A DNA stretch of 7,610 bases from an uncultured Peptococcaceae bacterium (GTDB taxonomy: Bacteria > Bacillota > Desulfotomaculia > Desulfotomaculales > Desulfallaceae): positions 1-7,610 of the forward strand of contig CAJYBN010000136.1 in NCBI GenBank assembly GCA_913064925.1. Direction: 5' to 3'. The position numbers and the translations under genes are program-made. Below are positions 1 to 6,463 of the stretch, in pieces. The notes beneath the pieces are model-generated. The model was not told where the DNA came from and ran no database searches. It worked only from the letters and a program-made list of their open reading frames with translations. Position 1 is the stretch's first letter. The number at the start of each line of letters is the position of its first letter.

Positions 1-1495
1 TCCAGTCTGTTGTTTCTGAAAACCGTTGAACTGCCCCTGCTGCCAGCCTTCCCACATCTTGATCGAGATTATGTCCGGCTTCATGAGCCAGAGTCTGGAA
101 TAAAATCTTCTTTACATGTTCCGCGGCCAAATGAGAATTAGCATAAAAGTGAATTTTGCCTTCTCCGCCAGTCGCAAAAGACCGAAAATCTTTGATGCCA
201 TATTTCTGTTCCCAGTATAAATCGTCCGGATTACGGTAATCAAGGATTTGAATTTCATTGATCAAGTTTTGCAGTCGCTGGGGCAATTTTTGAAACTCAG
301 CCTTGATATCATCAACCGCCAGTCTTTGAAGGTTAGTATCTAAGTCCTCCGGGACTATGATTTTGGTCGCACCTACATTGTAGACGTTAACATCACGAGC
401 CTGTCCCCCGTACAATACATAACTTTTAATCCGCTCAGGGCCTAAGCTACCCCCAGATACCGGTAGTATATTGCTCGGCCGCCTCAAAAACCTTCTGGCA
501 GTATTATTGTACCACATTTCCAGGTCCGGTTGCGAAGTAGGGTTTTGTATCCATTCTTTTAGTCGTTGGGTAAATTCTTCAGGGTCCTCCATAGCGGGGA
601 TAATTACGCACCGGCACCAAGGATGCGGTTTAGCAGGTTCCTGCCCTTTCGGCCAAAACCCATTGCCATTATGGCCGGCATAATCATCGCACACATCACG
701 AATAGGGTGACTGTGACTTAGCCTCCAGTAAATCCCCCGGGCGCTCGGTATAGCCCGATAAGCGTTAATGGTGCCCTCATGAAAAGCGTTATTCATCTCT
801 GTAACCGCCAGGCGCATAGCTTCCATGCTAACAGATTTGGGCACCCCGAGGTTTCGCCTGGTTTCAGCTTTAAGCGCCGTCCAAACACCGGGCTGCAGGT
901 ACTTCTGCACCTGCCGGGCCAGTTTCCGGCTATCCAGCCCCCGGGTTACGCCATCTTCCACAATTTTTTGCAGGGCCGTCCTGACATGCTGGCTGGTACG
1001 CCATACCCGGTCGGAGAGTTTTAGCCCATCATGCCGGGTACGCGACAACAAACTTAACACGACCCGCTCGTTAATATCGGCGAACAGCCATTTAACTTCC
1101 ATCCGATCAAAGACGCCGGCCAAAAGTTCCTGAGTTACTTGCTTGGGGCCATTTACAGCCTCGTCCACGGCCAGGCGGATGCCCCTGGTTATAATATCCA
1201 GGATATCCTGGTTTAACACCCTGGCAGCTCTCTCCAAGCTACCCGCCAGCGCCGCAAGGTGGGCACGTCGCAGGGTGCCCGGAGAAATATTTTCAATTTC
1301 CGACCCTAGCTGTGCCGCCACCCGGCGGTACAATGTTTTAACCTGCCGAACTGTAGCTGCCTCACCCTTCTCAAACCGTTGCCTAGCTTCCCACAGATAC
1401 TTGCCGTATTCTTCATTTCTAGCCGTACCAATCCAGTCATTTAATCCCCGCTGAAGTTCTTTACGGTACTGATCCCAATTTTTATCCTGTGGCAT
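1..1495 (-). CDS. MuF-type phage minor head protein with C-terminal zinc-metallopeptidase (putative toxin) domain, 3' end off window
   Basis: I translated this frame by hand: it is open from ATG at 1495 to the left edge (498 residues, no stop), so the C terminus is missing. Residues about 130-300 look like the MuF/SPP1 gp7 head-morphogenesis domain: an AVTEMNNAFHEGT helix (from 230), an RDVCDDYAG segment (C269) and the closing HPWCRC (291-296), typical of the family. Such proteins sit at the portal inside the capsid and may enter the cell with the DNA. After a linker (about 300-390) the protein continues with a zincin-like stretch ending in LAHEAGHNLD. H471, E472 and H475 would be two zinc ligands and the catalytic Glu, and the following Asp resembles anthrax lethal-factor-like peptidases. 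The third ligand would lie beyond the edge. The start overlaps the portal stop (TAATG), indicating translational coupling. The toxin role is inferred from MuF polymorphic toxins of temperate phages; a maturation protease is the alternative. Confidence 0.85.
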   Translation of the reverse strand, partial: MPQDKNWDQYRKELQRGLNDWIGTARNEEYGKYLWEARQRFEKGEAATVRQVKTLYRRVAAQLGSEIENISPGTLRRAHLAALAGSLERAARVLNQDILDIITRGIRLAVDEAVNGPKQVTQELLAGVFDRMEVKWLFADINERVVLSLLSRTRHDGLKLSDRVWRTSQHVRTALQKIVEDGVTRGLDSRKLARQVQKYLQPGVWTALKAETRRNLGVPKSVSMEAMRLAVTEMNNAFHEGTINAYRAIPSARGIYWRLSHSHPIRDVCDDYAGHNGNGFWPKGQEPAKPHPWCRCVIIPAMEDPEEFTQRLKEWIQNPTSQPDLEMWYNNTARRFLRRPSNILPVSGGSLGPERIKSYVLYGGQARDVNVYNVGATKIIVPEDLDTNLQRLAVDDIKAEFQKLPQRLQNLINEIQILDYRNPDDLYWEQKYGIKDFRSFATGGEGKIHFYANSHLAAEHVKKILFQTLAHEAGHNLDQDVGRLAAGAVQRFSETTDW

Positions 1496-2976
1496 TATTC
1501 TTCACCGCCGAACTCCAACCCCTGGCCGTCTTGTAACCGCTGTATTAACGTGAAACTCTTGGCCACTCGCCGGCGCTCGTCGTCATCGGCATCCGGATCA
1601 ACATATGGAAGCATGGTCGGCACGAACTCACGCAGAAACTCGGCCGCCGCATCCACCGAAACCAGGCCGGCCTCCATGCCGGTGACCAGACCCTCTACCA
1701 GGGTCTTAATAGTGCCGGCTACTTCCTGGTCATTGCGGGGACTGAGTTCATCCCACCCAATATCAACCCGGTATGTTTCCAACGCCCGGTTCTCCACCTT
1801 GGCCCACATCGCAAGGTACATGCTGGCCAGCTCGCCGTAAGGCTCCTCGAACATCCCCCGCTTGCGGCGAATTTTCCGGGCTAGGGGGACCATCTGCTCG
1901 GAAACGGATGCCTTGGAACTTTGAACGGCAGTACCAAAAGCAAACTCAGGAGTTTCTGACACATCAACAATACAGAAATATAGAAACTTGAGCAGGGTAG
2001 TTATACCCGCCAGGCCACTGTCCGCCGTAATGAAACTCGCATCGTCTCCTTCCTGGAGCAGGAAAATCTCCTTGTCAGCAAACTTCAACTTGCCGGCCTG
2101 AATTTCCTCAGTGCTGAAATTATCCTGCAGAAACTTCTCCACCGACTTCAAGCTGAACTTTGCCTTCGGCCGGCTAAATAATTTAGAACCCTGAACAGCG
2201 AACAACATCGTATCATGGTAAGCCTTCATAAACGGTTCCACGGCTTCCAAGTCGCTACACCCGAAAAGCTGGTTTTCTTCGGCTTCGTTCGTAAAATGAA
2301 CTACCGGGATAAAGCCCCAGGGATTTGCTTCCTCCCCGTTCCGGGCCCGGACATCCGCCGGCGCCCGGGCATCGGCTTCGATACTTCTGCTTTTCGGCGT
2401 TAAAATTTCGGTCAAGGTATACTCGGTGACCGTCCTTCCCTGAATGTCGGTCACAGTAACCGGATGCCGTATGACTAACTGCTGCCACTGACCGGTAATT
2501 GGGTCGGTAACCGGCGTCACCCATTCAGGCGGAATGAGTATCAGGTCAAATGCCTCCTGCCTCGAATTAAACCGGTCCGGCACCCGGACAATCCGGGCAA
2601 ACACGTCCCCATCTCGCAAAGTATTACGATTGATTCGCAATACTTTGCCCGTCCACCTGGTCACTGCCTGCTCCAAAGCCTGGTCTGCTTCCGGGTCTAT
2701 ATGGGTAAAGTGCGGCGCTCCCATAAAACCAGCCGTGGTATTGATTATGGGCTTCGCAAATCCCGCCCCTAGTTTGTATTTATCAGCGGTATTCCGGTAA
2801 AGTTGCCGAGCAAGATCGTAGTTGACCCGACTGCTGTCCAGGCGGTAGGAAGTCATGTATTTAAACCCCCAGCCAGAGGGCCAGGCATTGCGAAGTACCG
2901 AAATTTCCCCCAGAGGAGCAAATAATCTCTGTATAATATTGCGCCAGGCCGGCCGGCGGAGTTTAAGTTTAGCCAT
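1495..2976 (-). CDS. Phage portal protein (SPP1 gp6-like)
   Basis: This 493-residue protein is of typical portal length. Portals form the dodecameric ring at one capsid vertex, dock the terminase, and pass DNA in and out. The most telling segment, at about residues 230-270, is NPWGFIPVVHFTN followed by a G-S/C-S-D-L-E-type stretch and FMKAYHDTM. This matches the 'iPvv.f.N ... g.SdlE ... l..aY' pattern of the SPP1-type portal family. The N-terminal 40 residues are basic and the C terminus is acidic (DPDADDDE, ending GGEE). It starts with ATG inside the terL stop region (8-base overlap), with a purine-rich AGGGGGG upstream as ribosome site. It ends by overlapping the first base of the MuF gene. 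The order TerL-portal-MuF is the classic head-packaging order, which supports the call. No frameshift or missing segment was seen. The exact portal subfamily is less certain than the role. Confidence 0.92.
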   Translation of the reverse strand: MAKLKLRRPAWRNIIQRLFAPLGEISVLRNAWPSGWGFKYMTSYRLDSSRVNYDLARQLYRNTADKYKLGAGFAKPIINTTAGFMGAPHFTHIDPEADQALEQAVTRWTGKVLRINRNTLRDGDVFARIVRVPDRFNSRQEAFDLILIPPEWVTPVTDPITGQWQQLVIRHPVTVTDIQGRTVTEYTLTEILTPKSRSIEADARAPADVRARNGEEANPWGFIPVVHFTNEAEENQLFGCSDLEAVEPFMKAYHDTMLFAVQGSKLFSRPKAKFSLKSVEKFLQDNFSTEEIQAGKLKFADKEIFLLQEGDDASFITADSGLAGITTLLKFLYFCIVDVSETPEFAFGTAVQSSKASVSEQMVPLARKIRRKRGMFEEPYGELASMYLAMWAKVENRALETYRVDIGWDELSPRNDQEVAGTIKTLVEGLVTGMEAGLVSVDAAAEFLREFVPTMLPYVDPDADDDERRRVAKSFTLIQRLQDGQGLEFGGEE

Positions 2977-4558
2977 ATAAACTTGCCCCCCTGAATAACT
3001 GCTTTACTTCTTCGCTTAATGGTGCACCGGCAGAGATTAAACTCCTTGCCATCTCAAGGGCATCCGGGCCATCATCCTTAGCTGCCTTTGGCCAATTTTC
3101 CAATTGCTCAATCAGGATACGATGAGAACGGTGAAATTTTATATAGCCGTTATTGATATCCGGTTGCAGTGATTGAATACGAAGCTCTTTATTTTTGGTA
3201 CTCTTTATCTCAACCAAGTTAAGATAAAGCCCTGCTTGAGCACTGCGTTTTGCCACTTCATCCTTGAAAAATTGCTGGAACTGAACTGTTTCCACCCCGA
3301 ACCGGTCATATTGCCATTTTTGATGCTGTTCAAAAATAGTTTCGATAATCTTATCCGGATGCATGCGCTTGATTATCGGGTCCAGGTTGTACATGTAGCC
3401 GGTTTTTCTATGCCAGCCCAAGGTGATTATTGCTGTAAAGTCGCTTTGAGCTGATTTGCCCATCGACGGGTCCACAGCGCCAACAACGTATAACTCCTCC
3501 CGCGGCGGGACCTCTTCATAATACTGGCAGTTGAACAGCCTGTCCTCCGGGTTAATGGGCTCGTTCTGAAGCTCAGAGTTGAAGCTGGCCTCGCCCTCGG
3601 TAACCTTCACCACCATCAAGGCGTAATAGTCCTGTTTCTCTTCCCAGAGGACCTCAGTGCCGGCCAGCATTTCCTCTTTGTGGGCATCAAAAAACGCCCG
3701 GGCGTCGTCCAAGCGGTTTTCATTCGCCAAGTCAGTTATGATTGTTGTCCACTCATCCCACAGGTCCTGCCGGTCGGCGAAGCTGATAACAGCCCGGTAT
3801 ATGACCGTCTTCCAAATCGGGTTATTCAGAACCCACGAAAAAAGACTGTCATAGTGAATGACAGTCCCGACGTAAACAAAATCGGTGTATGTATCACCAA
3901 GTTTTAAGACGACCTTGGTAAACCAGTTACGGAGCTTTGCCCGCTGCTCCGGGGTGGCCGTGTTTTCATCGTTCTCCAGGTCATCCAGGATAACCAGGTC
4001 CGGCCGCCAGGGCCCGTGCCGCCGGCCACGGATCTTTTGTCCGGAACCAGCACATTCAAACTTAACGCCGGTCTTTAGGACGCACTCTCCGGAGTTCCAT
4101 GGGTCACCAACCAGATCCCCAAAGTCCTCGCGAATCCTTTCATTGGCCTCAAATTCCTCCTGGATTGTTTCCAGGAAACCGGATGCCTGGCTGGCGGTGT
4201 CAGAAAGAAGAAATATATAATGCTTGCGCTTGTACAACGCGCAGTACATAGGAAATATTAAGCTGGTACGGGTTGACTTGGCATAGCCACGGGGAGCTGC
4301 TTCCGCCCGCTTATGACCACCCGGGTTATCAGCTATTTGTTGTAATTCCCGGTAACCCTGTCGGTGAAACTCCGGCATTTCTCGAGTAATAAAGTGCGGA
4401 AAGTATGCCCGGGCGAAATACTCCATGTCCAGCTCACCCAGCTGCCGGCGCAGACCCCGGGGACCGGTCAGCGGCTGATCCAGGAGTGTGTCAATTTGCT
4501 CCTGGGTGAAGTGGCGTTGTAGATACTGGTGGAGCAGTTCAGCTTCCCATGGTTGCAA
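2969..4558 (-). CDS. terL: Phage terminase large subunit (ATPase and nuclease)
   Basis: TerL is the packaging motor: an N-terminal ATPase pumps DNA and a C-terminal RNase H-fold nuclease cuts the concatemer. In 529-residue numbering, an atypical Walker A (APRGYAKST) is at about 88-96 and Walker B (LVILDDLE) at about 188-195. The GTVIHYDSL motif near 231-239 fits the ATPase coupling motif. The nuclease has the acidic triad pattern D363 (GAVDPSMGK), D373 (SDFTAI) and a late D (DDGPDALEMA, near 496). Length and layout match phage terminases of the psiM2-like C-terminal type. I chose TTG at 4558 because AGGAG at 4572-4568 lies 8 bases before it. The longer GTG start at 4567 would overlap that ribosome site, giving 532 residues. 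The 3' end overlaps the portal start. TerS is not adjacent: a 1.9-kb block carrying the recombinase and two opposing genes separates them. Confidence 0.95.
   Translation of the reverse strand: MQPWEAELLHQYLQRHFTQEQIDTLLDQPLTGPRGLRRQLGELDMEYFARAYFPHFITREMPEFHRQGYRELQQIADNPGGHKRAEAAPRGYAKSTRTSLIFPMYCALYKRKHYIFLLSDTASQASGFLETIQEEFEANERIREDFGDLVGDPWNSGECVLKTGVKFECAGSGQKIRGRRHGPWRPDLVILDDLENDENTATPEQRAKLRNWFTKVVLKLGDTYTDFVYVGTVIHYDSLFSWVLNNPIWKTVIYRAVISFADRQDLWDEWTTIITDLANENRLDDARAFFDAHKEEMLAGTEVLWEEKQDYYALMVVKVTEGEASFNSELQNEPINPEDRLFNCQYYEEVPPREELYVVGAVDPSMGKSAQSDFTAIITLGWHRKTGYMYNLDPIIKRMHPDKIIETIFEQHQKWQYDRFGVETVQFQQFFKDEVAKRSAQAGLYLNLVEIKSTKNKELRIQSLQPDINNGYIKFHRSHRILIEQLENWPKAAKDDGPDALEMARSLISAGAPLSEEVKQLFRGASLYG
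3838..3866 (-). terminator. Terminator-like hairpin inside terL
   Basis: On the minus (coding) strand, GACTGTCAT, a 5-base loop and ATGACAGTC form a perfect 9-bp stem directly followed by six T. This is the shape of a Rho-independent terminator, though the stem has only 4 G/C pairs. It lies within the codons for the conserved TVIHYDSLF motif of TerL, so it may be a by-product of coding constraint. Function is unproven. Confidence 0.3.
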
Positions 4559-4664
4559 AGTTACCACTCCTGCGCTAAAACGACTTTTTCCGACAATATT
4601 AGATAAAGGAAATAACTTTTTTATATAGAAATATGCGTTATTTTAATCGAAGGATGGTGTGATT
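4559..4664. other. AT-rich divergent intergenic region between terL and the plus-strand gene pair
   Basis: About 100 bases separate the terL start (minus) from the first plus-strand gene. The region is strongly AT-rich and must hold the promoter for the plus-strand pair, but I could not pick a convincing -35/-10 pair on either strand. AAGGA at 4650-4654 is the likely ribosome site for the plus gene. AGGAG at 4572-4568 is the one for terL. Confidence 0.45.
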
Positions 4665-5084
4665 ATGTCTAGAAACCCCAACAGAAGTGAAGTCCAAAAT
4701 AATGTTCACGATAATGTAGTATCAAAAATTGCTAATGACCTTCAAACAAAGGGCTACACAGTAGCTGCAGATCATATTAATTGGCCAACCAGGCCGCCCT
4801 TAATTAACGGCCACCGACCAGATGTTTTAGCTGTGCTTAATTCAGTCCAGTATATTTATGAAATAGAAACATGTGAAACTTATTGTGATGATCATACCGA
4901 AGAACAACTTAATGCATTTGTAAACGAAGAACCCAATCGTACTTATTGTGTTGTTCCAAAATCTTGTTTAGACGATAATAACAATAAAGTAAATTGTGTA
5001 AATGATTTTAAAAAATGCTTGGAAAAATGGGGCTTACAAAGATATATAAAAATTTTATCTTATAATACTGATAAATTTTTATAA
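4665..5084 (+). CDS. Small PD-(D/E)xK-nuclease-like protein of unknown function
   Basis: This is a 139-residue soluble protein that I do not recognise as a named family. The visible pattern suggests a minimal PD-(D/E)xK nuclease fold. There is an N-terminal helix carrying Glu9 (SEVQNNVHDNVVSKI), then G-Y-T-V. Next come NGHRPDVLAVL with Asp53 and a strand YIYEIET with Glu66-x-Glu68, followed by a helix with Gln81. The expected Lys of the third motif is replaced by Glu (E-x-E), so catalysis is uncertain; the fold could be binding-only. Six cysteines (70, 74, 95, 101, 111, 118) are unusual for its size. ATG at 4665 is preferred over GTG at 4659 because AAGGA at 4650-4654 is 10 bases from the former. 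GC is about 36% over 4681-4980 by hand count, well below the phage genes. It runs against the flanking late genes and precedes a zinc-ribbon gene by 47 bases, probably in one transcript. Confidence 0.75.
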   Translation: MSRNPNRSEVQNNVHDNVVSKIANDLQTKGYTVAADHINWPTRPPLINGHRPDVLAVLNSVQYIYEIETCETYCDDHTEEQLNAFVNEEPNRTYCVVPKSCLDDNNNKVNCVNDFKKCLEKWGLQRYIKILSYNTDKFL

Positions 5085-5113
5085 TTATTTGATTAAAAGC
5101 CAAAATAGTAGGT

Positions 5114-5120
5114 AAGGAGG
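5114..5120 (+). promoter_or_regulatory. Strong ribosome binding site deciding a TTG start
   Basis: AAGGAGG is an almost complete Shine-Dalgarno sequence, 11 bases before TTG at 5132. No ATG or GTG lies in a better position, so it supports the TTG start of the zinc-ribbon gene. Confidence 0.7.
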
Positions 5121-5131
5121 TTAATAAAGAA

Positions 5132-5398
5132 TTGATAATCAGAGATTATGAAAATTGGCTTAAACAAAAAATTATTGATGAGATTAAAAAGTTGGATCCA
5201 TCAAACATAAAAGTTACTTGTAAAGAATGCCCAATCTGTGGTAAGAATGAATATCTTTTTTATCCTGATTATGATTATGGAAGATGCATGGAATGCAGTC
5301 ATGAAGAAGGACTTGAAAATTACTTGAATGAATTTCCTAAACAACAAGAAATATATAAAAAAATTTTTCATCAAATTTCTCAAACCCTAAATAATTAA
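5132..5398 (+). CDS. Small zinc-ribbon protein of unknown function
   Basis: This encodes 88 residues from a TTG start with an excellent AAGGAGG at 5114-5120, 11 bases upstream. The central part is a four-Cys zinc ribbon: CPIC (C33, C36) and CMEC (C52, C55) with 15 residues between the pairs, plus an extra Cys at 30. An N-terminal helix rich in Lys/Ile/Asp (about 5-22) and a C-terminal helix (about 58-86) flank it. Such ribbons bind nucleic acid or partner proteins; no catalytic domain is visible. It is strongly AT-rich and Lys/Asn/Ile-rich, like the gene upstream, and probably shares its transcript. It ends two bases from the stop of the convergent recombinase gene, with no hairpin terminator between them. 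The product may act with the PD-(D/E)xK-like protein, but that rests only on adjacency. Confidence 0.7.
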   Translation: MIIRDYENWLKQKIIDEIKKLDPSNIKVTCKECPICGKNEYLFYPDYDYGRCMECSHEEGLENYLNEFPKQQEIYKKIFHQISQTLNN

Positions 5399-5400
5399 CT

Positions 5401-6270
5401 CTAATCCCAATCCAACTTACTCACAGCCTCCCGCAAATCCGCCTCCCCTGGCCTGGTATAAATCACCGTCGTATTTACGTTTGGCCGCCCGTCTGCAGTC
5501 ATATGACCGGCCAGAACCGCAACCTGGTCCAGGGGAACGCCAGCCTTGACTAGCTCGTGGCAGAAAGTATGGCGCAGCTTATGGGCTGTCAGCCCGGGAA
5601 TTTCCTTCGCATACTTGGCCATCATGTACTGCACGGCCCTGGGACTCATTTTGTCCGCCTTCTGAGTAGTAAACAGCCAGGGACTTTTTGAATTCCGAAC
5701 TGCCAAATACTTTCCCATGGCTTTGCGGGTACCATTATTGAGCGGAACCACCCGCCACTTGTCACCTTTGCCGTAAGCCACGGTCACCGAACCCTTGCGC
5801 TCACTGATTTTGACGTCCTCAAGCCGCAAATTGCATACCTCGTCTACGCGTAGCCCGGCCTTCATCATCAGCATCACAATGGCTAGGTTCCGGGGACCGT
5901 CCTTTTCGGCCAGACGGATCAGCCTGTGCTGCTCTTTACGGTTAAGCCACTTGGGCGCCTGGCGCTGGAGATTTAGAGCCTTGGTCTCGGCGGCCGGGTT
6001 GTGCTCAAGGTGACCCTGGGCGACCGCCCACTTGCACAAGGCCTTGATGGCCGTTAGGTGCTTGTTTACCGTGGCCGGCTTTTTGGCCTGGTCCATAAGG
6101 TGTCTTTTGAAAGCTGCCACATCGGTGGGTGTAATTTCATCCAGGGCAAAATCTTTACTTGTGGTTTCCTCGAACCATTTTTTAAAACTTTCCAGTGCGC
6201 CGGCATACGTTTTAATAGTTAATGGTTTAGTACCGCTTCCAGCAAGGTAATCCAGGAATCTATTTATCAT
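5401..6270 (-). CDS. Tyrosine recombinase / phage-type integrase (XerC/D-like)
   Basis: This 289-residue tyrosine recombinase carries out site-specific strand exchange through a covalent 3'-phosphotyrosyl link. The N-terminal SAM-like core-binding domain covers about residues 1-95 and the catalytic domain about 105-280. The catalytic set is complete: R141 (AGLRVDEV), K168 in the beta-hairpin (YGKGDKWR), H230 and R233 (HKLRHT), H256 (LAGH) and nucleophile Y271 (TTVIYT). The stretch between LAGH and the Tyr is longer than in XerC/D, with an extra few residues (ADGRP). There is no separate arm-binding N-terminal domain, so it resembles XerC/D more than lambda Int. Start ATG 6270 has GGGGAGGGG a few bases upstream. 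An extended -10 promoter and related repeat boxes precede it. Its place between terS and terL is unusual. It could be the prophage integrase, or the mobility gene of a small insertion. Confidence 0.93.
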   Translation of the reverse strand: MINRFLDYLAGSGTKPLTIKTYAGALESFKKWFEETTSKDFALDEITPTDVAAFKRHLMDQAKKPATVNKHLTAIKALCKWAVAQGHLEHNPAAETKALNLQRQAPKWLNRKEQHRLIRLAEKDGPRNLAIVMLMMKAGLRVDEVCNLRLEDVKISERKGSVTVAYGKGDKWRVVPLNNGTRKAMGKYLAVRNSKSPWLFTTQKADKMSPRAVQYMMAKYAKEIPGLTAHKLRHTFCHELVKAGVPLDQVAVLAGHMTADGRPNVNTTVIYTRPGEADLREAVSKLDWD

Positions 6271-6292
6271 TGTTTTACCCCTCCCCGGAAAA

Positions 6293-6427
6293 TAATCTAT
6301 GACATTATTGGCCGCTTGAAATTAATCTCTGACATAAATTTTGGGGGATAATCAACGAAGAAATGCGGCTTCCATGACTTCATTATAGCATAAAATGTCA
6401 TAGATTCATATAATCTATTCTGTTATT
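6293..6427. repeat. Four related boxes upstream of the recombinase, two forming an inverted repeat
   Basis: The boxes are: TAATCTATGACATTATT at 6293-6309; TAATCTCTGACATAAA at 6323-6338, a direct copy 30 bases on; the inverse AAAATGTCATAGATT at 6392-6406; and TAATCTATTCTGTTATT at 6411-6427, which matches the first at 13 of 17 positions. The last two meet as ATAGATT, a 5-base spacer and AATCTAT (6400-6418). This could be an operator set or a tyrosine-recombinase core site with two inverted arms. The 193-base gap between the recombinase and terS holds no gene. Confidence 0.65.
6382..6390 (-). promoter_or_regulatory. Extended -10 promoter for the recombinase gene
   Basis: The minus strand reads TGCTATAAT: a perfect -10 hexamer (6387-6382) with the extended TGN motif. 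The -35 position (about 6410-6405) is poor (TATGAA), as is common for extended -10 promoters. Transcription would begin near 6375, giving a leader of about 105 bases. One repeat box lies across the spacer/-35 and two lie in the leader, suggesting repressor or recombinase control. Confidence 0.6.
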
Positions 6428-6463
6428 TGGAGGGGTTTTAATCGTGTTGTTTCGACATAATTT

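Noticed and set aside
471..1454. Several plus-strand open frames of 70-103 codons (471-683, 779-1024, 825-1133, 1143-1454)
   Set aside because: They lie antisense to the long continuous MuF-protein frame, lack ribosome sites, and translate to Arg/Ser/Pro-rich sequence typical of shadow frames.
2255..2524. 89-codon minus-strand frame within the portal gene
   Set aside because: It is a shifted frame of the portal coding sequence with no plausible start signal or recognisable domain.
4568..4650. Second copy of the recombinase boxes marking the other end of the insertion
   Set aside because: I looked for the TAATCTATGACAT-type box here and found no convincing match, so the insertion ends remain undefined.
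5201..5383. Minus-strand 60-codon frame, Phe/Ile-rich and looking like a membrane peptide
   Set aside because: It is antisense to the zinc-ribbon gene, which has clear Cys motifs and a strong ribosome site. The hydrophobicity is the complement of Lys/Asn/Glu codons.
6293..6427. CRISPR array
   Set aside because: The boxes are short, divergent, in both orientations and unevenly spaced, and no cas gene is near.
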